Origin: an uncultured Bacteroidota bacterium
GTDB taxonomy: Bacteria > Bacteroidota > Bacteroidia > Chitinophagales > Saprospiraceae
DNA length: 7,696 nucleotides
Assembly: GCA_937876435.1 (NCBI GenBank)
Contig: CALEIL010000374.1
Coordinates: 1 to 7,696, forward strand
Reading direction: 5' to 3'
Of the stretch, positions 1-6,838 are shown piece by piece; position 1 is the first letter of the stretch; every line of letters begins with the position of its first letter. The notes below the pieces were generated by a model. It saw only the letters and a program-made list of their open reading frames with translations. It had not been told where the DNA came from and did no database searches. The position numbers and the translations under genes were made by a program.

Positions 1-1
1 C

Positions 2-112
2 ATTCTCCTGCAAACCACATATACCTGGTACATGCCACTGCGTTCCACGATAACAGACGGAGAAGTAATAGAAATATTACCTGCATTTTCCATAAAATAT
101 GCTTATTTTTGA
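2..112 (+). CDS. C-terminal end of an unidentified protein (5' end outside window)
   Basis: Frame 2 is open from the window edge to a TGA at 110-112 and gives about 36 residues, ending in VIEILPAFSIKYAYF. I favour this frame over frame 1, which reads as an Arg/His/Asn-rich mix and runs into the next gene, and over frame 3, which stops early. The last residues alternate hydrophobic and polar and end in Phe, the pattern of a final outer-membrane beta-strand. That is only a suggestion from a short tail, and the family cannot be named. The stop lies six bases before the ATG of the lipoprotein gene on the same strand, so the two could be one transcription unit. The fragment is short and could be chance. 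Confidence 0.5.
   Translation: MLLQTTYTWYMPLRSTITDGEVIEILPAFSIKYAYF
104..111 (+). promoter_or_regulatory. Possible Bacteroidota -7 element before the lipoprotein gene
   Basis: The bases TATTTTTG match the Bacteroidota sigma-ABfr -7 consensus TAnnTTTG. The element ends only seven bases before the ATG at 119, so a transcript from it would be almost leaderless. No clear TTTG -33 element is visible at the usual distance upstream. It also overlaps the end of the probable upstream coding frame, so it may be chance in an AT-rich stretch. Confidence 0.22.
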
Positions 113-118
113 ACCAAC

Positions 119-610
119 ATGAAACCAATTGAATACATCTGTTTAGGAATCCTGGCCACGATAATAACCAGCTTGGTAAGCTGTGTCTCGCGTCCGGATT
201 TTCCCATCGAACCTGCCATTGAATTTGTTTCGATGGAGAATAATCAGATGGTTCAGAATAGTTTCAATACGGATTCCATCCGGGTGACCTTTTCTTTCAC
301 CGACGGTGACGGCGATCTCGGAGATCAGGACAGTCTCAATATTTTTATCAGGGACAACCGGGATCAATTTATTGCCAGCAAATACAGGCTTCCTGAATTC
401 CCGCCCGAAGGAGCCCAACGGGGAGTCCGTGGAGAAATTACGGTCACCATTTATACCACCTGTTGCATTTATCCCGACGGTACACCACCCTGCGAACCAT
501 CGCTCCAATTTCCCACCGACACGCTTCGTTATGATATTTTCATCCGGGACCGTGCCGGTCATTTCAGCAATACGATCCAGACCGATCCGATCATTATATT
601 GTGTCAATAA
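119..610 (+). CDS. Small secreted lipoprotein with FTDGDGDLG motif, function unknown
   Basis: The 163-residue product has a lysine-containing N-terminus, a hydrophobic segment (about residues 7-21) and a lipobox L19-V20-S21-C22. It is therefore predicted to be cleaved by signal peptidase II and lipid-anchored at Cys22. The mature part is a small, probably beta-rich domain. FTDGDGDLGDQD at residues 60-71 places Asp at 62, 64, 66, 69 and 71, like a calcium-binding loop; motifs of this kind are common in Bacteroidota lipoproteins of unknown role. IFIRD occurs twice (75-79 and 140-144), each time followed five residues later by Phe. Four further Cys (115, 116, 125, 162) could form disulfides. The ATG start puts the signal peptide at the N-terminus and follows the upstream frame by six bases. 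No enzymatic motif is visible. The lipoprotein call is strong; the function is unknown. Confidence 0.85.
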   Translation: MKPIEYICLGILATIITSLVSCVSRPDFPIEPAIEFVSMENNQMVQNSFNTDSIRVTFSFTDGDGDLGDQDSLNIFIRDNRDQFIASKYRLPEFPPEGAQRGVRGEITVTIYTTCCIYPDGTPPCEPSLQFPTDTLRYDIFIRDRAGHFSNTIQTDPIIILCQ

Positions 611-685
611 AGCCGGAGTAATCACCTGAAATGTTCATTCTCAAAGGAAGATTGGCACCAGAAAGATTGCCACCAGAAAGTGGTA
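611..685. other. Convergent intergenic region between lipoprotein gene and smc
   Basis: These 75 bases separate the TAA of the lipoprotein gene (608-610) from the TAA of smc (686-688, minus strand). Transcription from both sides converges here, so terminators are expected. I see no GC-rich hairpin followed by a T tract on either strand. The only hairpin noticed is CCAC/GTGG at 670-683, which is weak. The main structure is a short tandem duplication, listed separately. Confidence 0.7.
649..678. repeat. Two-copy 15-base tandem repeat
   Basis: AGATTGGCACCAGAA (649-663) is followed directly by AGATTGCCACCAGAA (664-678), with one difference (G655 versus C670). Two bases of a third copy (AG, 679-680) follow. 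It starts eight bases beyond the smc stop in the direction of smc transcription. This looks like a replication-slippage duplication with one later substitution. No function is evident. Confidence 0.8.
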
Positions 686-3600
686 TTATCCCACCGTGGC
701 CAGTTCGGACACTTCATCCAGGTGTCTGAAATCCACTGCCGCGACCTTCGAAATTCCCGTATTTTCCATGAAAACCCCATAGATTACATCGACGGCTTCC
801 ATCGTCAATTTGTTGTGGGTAATAATGACAAACTGAGAATCGCGTGAAAATTCCTTGATAATCCGATTGAACTTGTAAATATTCGCGTCATCCAACGGAG
901 CATCTACCTCATCAAAAATGCAAAATGGTGCGGGTTTCAATAGATACAGCGCAAACAACAAGGCGGTAGCGGTGAGGGTTTTCTCGCCTCCGGACAACTG
1001 ACTGATCGATTTGGGTTTTTTCCCTTTTGGTTTTGCGATGATCTCAATCTTCGAATCCAAAGGATTCTCGGTATCCAGAAGGATCAGATCACAGGTATCG
1101 TCTTCGGTGAACAACCTCCTGAATACCTGGATGAAGTTTTCCCGGACCTGGGAAAACGCATCCATAAATTTTTCAGTAGCAGTGGATTCAATTTCGTCAA
1201 TGGTTTCCATCAACTGTTGCCGGGCTTTGACCACGTCATCCCGTTGTTGGACGATGTCATCGTACCGTTCCTTGATCTCATCGAAAGCCTCTACTGCCAG
1301 GGGATTGATTTCTCCGTAATTCTGGATCCTGGTTTTGATTCTCTCACAATCCTCTTCCATAGACGCCCTGTCCTGGAGTAGTTCTGGAACCACTTCTTCC
1401 GGAATATCCTTCTCTCCTACCCCAAATTCGATCTGCATGCGTTCGATGATCCGGGTCATGGCAAAGCGGGTAGAGTTCAAAACATCCTTCCACCCATTGA
1501 TCAGAGACTGCGAATTTCGGAACTGCTGATTCAGGGTTTTGACTTCTGTCTCCAGTTGTCCGATAGTAGAACGAGCCTTGTAATACTTTTTTTCGGCATC
1601 GTTGAGGAGAGCTTCCATAGCCTCCCTCCTTTTGATGTCTTCCTTCAGGGTTTCTTCATATCTATCGATGGAAGAGCGGTGTTTCTGTGTAGCCTCCTCT
1701 GATTCGTCAATTTTTTGGATCGAGTACGCGATGTCTTTCTGAAGTGAAGTCTTCTTTTCCGAAATCATTTCCAGCTCGCGATTCAGAGTATCGAGAAGGT
1801 TTTCTTGCTGCACCACTTTTATGTGCATTTGGTTGTAGACCTGCCGCAGTTCGCTGTACTGGTCCGATAAAGAGCGGTACAAGGAATCTTTATCAGCCAA
1901 TTCCCGTTGTCTGGCTTCCAGATTTTGCTGGAGAACATTATATTGATCTTTTTGGGCGACCCAGGATTGGGAATCGGTGCTCCTGGCGGTGATGAGCTCA
2001 TTGAGGGCTTTTTCTTCCCTGTCCAAAGATTGCAGTTCAATTTCTTTGGTCGTCGTGATTTTCATTTTTCCAGCCTGGACGGAACTGAGTTCTTTTTTCC
2101 AGGACCGGAGTTTTTCCTCCAGGTCTTCAGTATCCAAATCAGATATCCGGTCGTTCAACTGATCCAGCTCTTCCTCACAATTTTCTATTTTTACACGAAT
2201 CTCCTCAATCTCCACTTCCAGTTGATCAATCTGCTGTTGCCGGCCCAGCTTACTTCCTTCAAAAAGACTGACTACCCCTCCGGTCAGCCGGCCCCTGGCT
2301 CGCTGTATCCGCCCATCTGTCGACAGCAATACCCGATCGACGTCGTCTTCCCACGAAGTCGTGGTGTGGGATTCAGTAAAGTAAACATCTTTCAACAACT
2401 GCCGGAAAAGGACCCCGTATTTGGGGTCAAATTTTACCAGATCAAGCGCTTTTACCGCGTGTTCAACACCTGGAGCCTGGTCTTCTGCTTCTTCATCCAG
2501 CTCGTCGAGAATGAAAAAATTACCTCTTCCCTTATCCGAATCACTGAGAAGCCGGACGGCTTCCACGGCATCATCCACGGTCTCCACTACAAAATAATTG
2601 AGGTACTGATCCAGATAGGACTCCAGCAGACTTCTGTATGGTGGCTCAGCGGACAAAAGATCGGAAAGAATGATGCCCTTTCCTTTCCAGGACTCGCTTC
2701 GGGATAAAAATCGGATGCTCTCCGGAAAACCTTCCATCTTTTTCATAAATCCGATGAGCAATTTTCGTTCGTCGGTCCTGGCATCGAGTTGTCGGTTGAG
2801 GCGTTGCAAGACTTTCACTATGGACTCTTCCTTATTTTCGAGTTCCTCCTTCTCGGCATTGCGAGCGAAAATAATCTCCTCCTGTTTCTCGATTTTGGCA
2901 GTCCATCGTGCCTCATCTTTCTCCAGGGCTTCGACCTCTCCTTCTCTGGACTCCAGAGCGGTTTGAATTTGCTGGATGGTATCTCTCAGGCGCTTTTCAT
3001 CCTTCACGTACGATTCACGCCGTGACTCACTGATAGCGATGGATTTCTCCAGCTGATTGGTTTCCTTTTCCAGCCTCCGGATTTCCTCGTACTGACTGTC
3101 AAACGAAATTTTACTGGATTCGTATTTGGCTTTGAGCGAATTGAGTTCTTCAGACGTTTTTTCCCATTGCGTCTTCAATTGAAGATGCACAGACCTTTCC
3201 TTGTTGACGCGTTCATCGTATTGCAGAGACTTATCTTCCAGCACCTCCAATTCTCGTTGGAGAACTCCGATTCGCGATGTATGTTCATCCTTCTCTTTTC
3301 TTCTGAATTCCAGTTGTTGTTTTCCGATTCTCAGATTCTCCTCCGTATTCCGAATCTGTGAAACCAGCTCATTGATTTCCTTTTGTGATTTGGAAAGTTC
3401 TATCTCCTGATCTGTATGCGACTTCCGCACCGATTCGATCTCTGCCTCTTTTTGCGTGATGGTGGTTTCCAGGTTCCGGATCCTGCCGGATTCCTCTTGT
3501 AATTTCTGATCTGTCTCCCTTTTTTCTTTCCGGTGCTCGAGCAAATGGAGGGCAGCCAGATTGATATTGAGTGTCTTGTAGGAATCCTTGATCTCGTAAA

Positions 3601-4243
3601 ATTTCTTCGTACGACGCGCCTGTCTTTCGAGTGATTTCAGGTTTTTATCGATCTCGAAAACGAGGTCTTCGATCCGGTCAAGATCTTCTTCCGTATGCTT
3701 GAGTTTGCTGAGCGTTTCTTTCTTCCTTTCCTTATATTTGGAAATACCGGCAGCTTCTTCAAACATCATACGCCGGGCATTTTCCTTATCTGCCAGGATA
3801 TCATCCACCATACCCAGGGCGATAATTGCATACGAATTGGATCCGATACCGGAGTCCAAGAAAAGTCCCCGGATGTCCTTGAGACGACATTTGACGTCGT
3901 TGATGGAATACTCGCTATCCCCGGATCGAAATAATTTCCTTGTCAGCGTGACTTCGGTGTATTCAGTAGGAAGCAGATTTTTGGTATTCTCAAAGGTAAT
4001 CGATACTCTGGCCATAACGCCTGGCTTCTTTCCTTTGGATCCATTAAAAATCACATCCCCCATAGTTTCGAGTCTGAGTTCCCGGCTGCTTTGTTCACCA
4101 AGAACCCACCGGATAGCATCCACTATATTGCTCTTACCGGAACCATTGGGACCCACTATACCGATGATATTATCCGTAAATAAAATATGGGTTTCGTCGG
4201 CAAAACTCTTGAAGCCCTTGATCTCTATTCTCGATAATCGCAT
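686..4243 (-). CDS. smc: Chromosome segregation protein SMC
   Basis: This 1185-residue protein is full length for bacterial SMC, the ATP-driven DNA-entrapping motor that compacts and segregates the chromosome, normally as a dimer with ScpA and ScpB. The N-terminal head has Walker A GPNGSGKS (31-38), the Q-loop WVLGEQS (46-52) and Arg57 in the Arg-finger position. It also has the family segments FLDSGIGSNSY and FEEAAGISKYKERKK. Long Glu/Lys/Gln-rich coiled coils (about 170-500 and 670-1020) flank a hinge (about 503-660) that contains GRLTGGVVS. The C-terminal head carries the signature LSGGEK (1083-1088), Walker B FCIFDE with Asp1111 and catalytic Glu1112, D-loop VDAPLDD and switch His1143. 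All ATPase residues looked for are present, so it should be active. The ATG start gives the standard SMC N-terminus (MRLSRIEIKGFKSF). No Shine-Dalgarno sequence is visible. It lies 66 bases downstream of the MATE gene on the same strand. scpA and scpB are not in the window. Confidence 0.98.
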   Translation of the reverse strand: MRLSRIEIKGFKSFADETHILFTDNIIGIVGPNGSGKSNIVDAIRWVLGEQSSRELRLETMGDVIFNGSKGKKPGVMARVSITFENTKNLLPTEYTEVTLTRKLFRSGDSEYSINDVKCRLKDIRGLFLDSGIGSNSYAIIALGMVDDILADKENARRMMFEEAAGISKYKERKKETLSKLKHTEEDLDRIEDLVFEIDKNLKSLERQARRTKKFYEIKDSYKTLNINLAALHLLEHRKEKRETDQKLQEESGRIRNLETTITQKEAEIESVRKSHTDQEIELSKSQKEINELVSQIRNTEENLRIGKQQLEFRRKEKDEHTSRIGVLQRELEVLEDKSLQYDERVNKERSVHLQLKTQWEKTSEELNSLKAKYESSKISFDSQYEEIRRLEKETNQLEKSIAISESRRESYVKDEKRLRDTIQQIQTALESREGEVEALEKDEARWTAKIEKQEEIIFARNAEKEELENKEESIVKVLQRLNRQLDARTDERKLLIGFMKKMEGFPESIRFLSRSESWKGKGIILSDLLSAEPPYRSLLESYLDQYLNYFVVETVDDAVEAVRLLSDSDKGRGNFFILDELDEEAEDQAPGVEHAVKALDLVKFDPKYGVLFRQLLKDVYFTESHTTTSWEDDVDRVLLSTDGRIQRARGRLTGGVVSLFEGSKLGRQQQIDQLEVEIEEIRVKIENCEEELDQLNDRISDLDTEDLEEKLRSWKKELSSVQAGKMKITTTKEIELQSLDREEKALNELITARSTDSQSWVAQKDQYNVLQQNLEARQRELADKDSLYRSLSDQYSELRQVYNQMHIKVVQQENLLDTLNRELEMISEKKTSLQKDIAYSIQKIDESEEATQKHRSSIDRYEETLKEDIKRREAMEALLNDAEKKYYKARSTIGQLETEVKTLNQQFRNSQSLINGWKDVLNSTRFAMTRIIERMQIEFGVGEKDIPEEVVPELLQDRASMEEDCERIKTRIQNYGEINPLAVEAFDEIKERYDDIVQQRDDVVKARQQLMETIDEIESTATEKFMDAFSQVRENFIQVFRRLFTEDDTCDLILLDTENPLDSKIEIIAKPKGKKPKSISQLSGGEKTLTATALLFALYLLKPAPFCIFDEVDAPLDDANIYKFNRIIKEFSRDSQFVIITHNKLTMEAVDVIYGVFMENTGISKVAAVDFRHLDEVSELATVG

Positions 4244-4309
4244 AAGCGCAAAATACGTGAAAATTTATATTTAAAAAAAACTCATATTAACATAATGTGG
4301 AAAACCGGG
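4244..4309 (-). promoter_or_regulatory. AT-rich gap before smc, possible smc promoter
   Basis: On the minus strand this 66-base gap holds an eight-T run (4280-4273) and TAAATTTT (4267-4260), which matches the Bacteroidota -7 consensus TAnnTTTG at all but the last base. A second near-match, TATTTTG (4255-4249), lies five bases before the ATG. No TTTG -33 element is apparent. I found no stable hairpin before the T run, so a terminator for the MATE gene is not supported. Read-through from the MATE gene into smc is equally possible. Confidence 0.25.
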
Positions 4310-5635
4310 CTACTTATTGAAGTAATACTTAAAATACACTACGTTAATAGCATATATAGCAACCCAATACAATATCTCAGTTGCCCAGGCAGCTTCAAGG
4401 CCCATTCCCATCCCCTTCACTCCTACGATCAACAACACGACGTAAAATGCCACACAAATCAATTGAATCGTCAAGGACAGAATGACCTTTCCAGTGCCGA
4501 TCATCCCCTGAAAAATCACCGTACCGAGAATATAAAATACGAGAATAGCCAGTACGATTCGCAATACTCCCTTTGACTGGTGAACCACGATCATCTGATC
4601 ATCATTGAGTACCGGATTTGCAAAAAATTCGGGAAACAGTAGCACGGGAACCGCCACCAGCATCGTGATTGCAAAGGCCAGGATAGAAGTTCGCTTGACG
4701 ATAGCCAACACATTTCCATAATTTCTGGATCCCATGGCATTGCTGACCATGGTATTGACCGAAACCGAAAAACCCCAAAGAGGAATGCTCAGTATAAGGT
4801 AGAAGATCCGTGCCAGATTGGAAATGGCCAATTGACGTTCCCCCATATTTTCCACCAGGGTAAACAATACGAACCAACTCGCCACCCCGGCGCTGGCCTG
4901 CAACACAAGAGGCATGGATATTTTGAGAATATCTTTGCTAATCTGAAAATTTGCCAGAACCTTGGATGGAATGTGATACTTTTTGAAGTCCCTGCTCCAT
5001 CGGATATTGATGGCAAAAGCGATCAAACCGGCTATTTCTGAAACATTGCTCGCAATGGCTGCACCAGCTATTCCGAGCTGCGGCATCCCCAGATTACCGA
5101 ATATCAGCCCATAATTGAATACCATATTGGTCCCCAGCAGGATCACCGTCGCAAAGACCAGGAAATTGGTATTGGACACCCCGGTATAGAGCGCGATCAT
5201 CCCCAATCCCAGAAATCCCGAAAACACTCCCCACGACCGGTGATAGAGATAGATCACACTTTTCTCATAAATACCCTCATTGCTCATCAAAAACTTGAGA
5301 AACCAGGGGGACAGATATCGGAGAAGCACAAAAAATATCGTAGCCAGGATAAAAAGCATGACCAGATTTGTATTGAAGGTAATTCCAATACGCCGGAGCT
5401 GTTGCCCCCCATCCTGCCGGGCCATGATGATCTGTCCACCCCGCGAAAACCCGTAACCTATGGATACTACAATCAGGTAAAATGCGCTTACAAAACCGAT
5501 CGCAGCGAAGTCGTTTTCACCCAGGTAGAACAAAAACAAACTATCCATCATAGCGATAGCATTCTGCACCAAACTGCCCACCATGATGGGAAGTGCAAGA
5601 AATAAGATCCTTTTATATGAAATATCCTGAATCAA
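4310..5635 (-). CDS. MATE-family multidrug/polyspecific efflux transporter
   Basis: The 441-residue product is almost entirely hydrophobic, with about 12 predicted membrane helices in two halves, the normal size and layout of MATE (NorM/DinF-like) exporters. These inner-membrane proteins expel cationic drugs or metabolites in exchange for H+ or Na+. Family features include the opening YKRILFLALPIM, Asp31 in helix 1 (the position of a cation-coupling Asp in characterised members), GFSRGGQIIMARQ (62-74), and LGIAGAAIASNVSE (187-200) at the end of the first half. VNTMVSNAMGSRN (293-305) is the matching segment of the second half. The start is TTG at 5635: an in-frame TAG lies six bases further upstream (5644-5642), and the first internal ATG (Met18) would cut into helix 1. 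The gene lies 108 bases after the glycosyltransferase gene with its own candidate promoter. Family assignment is firm; the substrate is unknown, and a lipid or flippase-like role cannot be excluded. Confidence 0.92.
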   Translation of the reverse strand: MIQDISYKRILFLALPIMVGSLVQNAIAMMDSLFLFYLGENDFAAIGFVSAFYLIVVSIGYGFSRGGQIIMARQDGGQQLRRIGITFNTNLVMLFILATIFFVLLRYLSPWFLKFLMSNEGIYEKSVIYLYHRSWGVFSGFLGLGMIALYTGVSNTNFLVFATVILLGTNMVFNYGLIFGNLGMPQLGIAGAAIASNVSEIAGLIAFAINIRWSRDFKKYHIPSKVLANFQISKDILKISMPLVLQASAGVASWFVLFTLVENMGERQLAISNLARIFYLILSIPLWGFSVSVNTMVSNAMGSRNYGNVLAIVKRTSILAFAITMLVAVPVLLFPEFFANPVLNDDQMIVVHQSKGVLRIVLAILVFYILGTVIFQGMIGTGKVILSLTIQLICVAFYVVLLIVGVKGMGMGLEAAWATEILYWVAIYAINVVYFKYYFNK

Positions 5636-5657
5636 ATACCTCTAGTTTTTCCTGCCA

Positions 5658-5665
5658 CAAATGTA
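5658..5665 (-). promoter_or_regulatory. Candidate -7 promoter element for the MATE gene
   Basis: Read on the minus strand, TACATTTG (5665 to 5658) matches the Bacteroidota -7 consensus TAnnTTTG exactly. Transcription would start near 5652, leaving a leader of roughly 17 bases before the TTG start at 5635. A good -33 TTTG is not seen at the expected spacing; the nearest T-rich stretch (5681-5678) is too close. It suggests that the MATE gene can be transcribed apart from the two genes upstream. Confidence 0.4.
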
Positions 5666-5706
5666 TGTAAGACTTTGAAAAGCGATGTTATAAGTTCTTC
5701 CTTTTT

Positions 5707-5724
5707 GATCCCGGGTCAGGGACC
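5707..5724. other. Small inverted repeat in the gap between glycosyltransferase and MATE genes
   Basis: GATCCC (5707-5712) and GGGACC (5719-5724) can pair as a six-base stem with one G-U pair around a six-base loop. On the minus strand it lies about 20 bases after the glycosyltransferase stop codon. It is followed by A residues rather than a T tract, so it does not fit an intrinsic terminator. The rest of the 5636-5743 gap shows only the candidate promoter. Confidence 0.3.
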
Positions 5725-5743
5725 GCCTGCTACTTAGTTCATT

Positions 5744-6838
5744 CTATGGTCGGTTTTGAAGTAGAGGTTCCAGCAAGTGGACCAAACCCCGGGATTCTGC
5801 TTCCCAGTGATATTTCATCCTGGCATTCTTACACAAACCTATCATCCTGATATACTGATCCTTATCCCGTACCAATTTGGTTATTGCCTCAACTACAGCC
5901 CGGGCAGTTAATTCACCGATCAGATTTCCCACTTCTACCTCAAATATGAGTTTACGGTACTCTGGAAAATCCATGTGAACAGCAGGTAACCCGGCATGAA
6001 TATAATCAAAATACTTGTTCGCCAGGCTGTAATAGTAGCTGCGGGATCTATTCTCGAGTAAGTTCAATCCCACCGTCGTCTGACCTGCCAGTTCGGACAA
6101 TTCATGGGGAAGTTTTCTTCCATAGAATGTCACGCGATCCCCCAGGCCTTCGGAATCTGCTATACGGTGAAGATCTCCGGTGAAGTCCCCTTCCCCCACC
6201 AACCACAACTTCCATTCAGGAAGCAAATGCAACGTCCGAATAGCCACTTCAAGTCCTCGTCCTGCGTTTAAAGCTCCCTGGTAATATAAAATCTTGTTGT
6301 TCAACCGAATATCAGGATCCGCATGATGCGTGGGTTGTAGCAGTGGTACGTTTCGTATGACCGTAAAATCGCGATCGTACTGTTCTTCAAAAACCTGCTG
6401 AAAAGACTCATTTACCGTGATCAGTGTATGGGCAAACTGCACACTCCGGTTTTCGACCCATCTCCAAAACAGCCTTTTAAGAGGTTTATGAACCAGCTCT
6501 ATCACTTCTGGAAACCATTCATGAAGATCCAGAACAACAGGATTTTCTGCAGTGCCTCTCAAGCCCCACATCAGTCCCGGCATGACGTCGATGTCAGCCG
6601 CATATACCAAATCCGATCTATGTTGATTGACCAAATGAGCTATTTGCCGGTTAAGTTCAAAATAAAAAGCCGGACCATGATCGTGGTTGGTGGTTATACG
6701 GCCTTCGGGATTTCCGGGAATCTTTCGATCCCAAACGGTCACCGAAGCGCCCATATCTTCCATCGTACTCCTGATCCGTTGGATCCGCTGATCGAAGGGA
6801 TATTGGGAGCTGGTCCATATCGAGATCAGGGGCTTCAT
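5744..6838 (-). CDS. GT-B fold glycosyltransferase (GT4-like)
   Basis: The 364-residue product has the two-domain GT-B layout and should transfer a sugar from a nucleotide-sugar donor, probably in the cytoplasm during envelope or exopolysaccharide synthesis. The N-terminal acceptor domain opens with ISIWTSSQYPFDQRIQRI, where YP-D-RI is typical of GT4-like enzymes, and contains DLHEWFPE (104-111). The C-terminal donor domain begins near residue 180 with YYQGALNAGRGLEVAI (185-200). LVGEGDF (213-219), FYGRKLPHEL (238-247) and SLANKYFDYIHAGLP (271-285) follow. In that last block Asp278 stands where many GT4 enzymes have the second Glu of the EX7E motif, and no clear EX7E is present. There is no signal peptide or membrane segment. 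Its ATG overlaps the stop codon of the upstream RecQ gene (ATGA), so translation is probably coupled. No other polysaccharide gene is in the window, so donor and acceptor cannot be named. Confidence 0.88.
   Translation of the reverse strand: MKPLISIWTSSQYPFDQRIQRIRSTMEDMGASVTVWDRKIPGNPEGRITTNHDHGPAFYFELNRQIAHLVNQHRSDLVYAADIDVMPGLMWGLRGTAENPVVLDLHEWFPEVIELVHKPLKRLFWRWVENRSVQFAHTLITVNESFQQVFEEQYDRDFTVIRNVPLLQPTHHADPDIRLNNKILYYQGALNAGRGLEVAIRTLHLLPEWKLWLVGEGDFTGDLHRIADSEGLGDRVTFYGRKLPHELSELAGQTTVGLNLLENRSRSYYYSLANKYFDYIHAGLPAVHMDFPEYRKLIFEVEVGNLIGELTARAVVEAITKLVRDKDQYIRMIGLCKNARMKYHWEAESRGLVHLLEPLLQNRP
6835..6838 (-). other. ATGA stop-start overlap of recQ and glycosyltransferase genes
   Basis: On the minus strand the glycosyltransferase ATG (6838-6836) and the RecQ TGA (6837-6835) share bases. 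No Shine-Dalgarno sequence precedes the ATG, so re-initiation by ribosomes finishing RecQ is the likely route. This supports co-transcription of the two genes. Confidence 0.85.

Noticed and set aside
143..625. 160-codon minus-strand frame opposite the lipoprotein gene
   Set aside because: The plus-strand product has a clear signal peptide and lipobox, whereas this frame has no recognisable feature.
1907..2707. 266-codon open frame on the plus strand inside smc
   Set aside because: It lies wholly antisense to the smc hinge and coiled coil, whose protein sequence is unmistakable. Its translation is low-complexity Phe/Leu/Gln-rich, as expected opposite coiled-coil codons, with no domain or start signal.
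3699..4274. 191-codon plus-strand frame over the smc 5' end
   Set aside because: It is antisense to the SMC N-terminal head, including Walker A, is Ser/Leu/Arg-rich in composition and has no recognisable domain.
4271..4309. Possible terminator with an eight-T run after the MATE gene
   Set aside because: No stable GC-rich stem precedes the T run on the minus strand; the CATTATG/ATATG pairing is only about three bases.
4295..4576. 93-codon plus-strand frame at the MATE 3' end
   Set aside because: It is antisense to the MATE coding region and His/Ser/Asn-rich, with no family resemblance.
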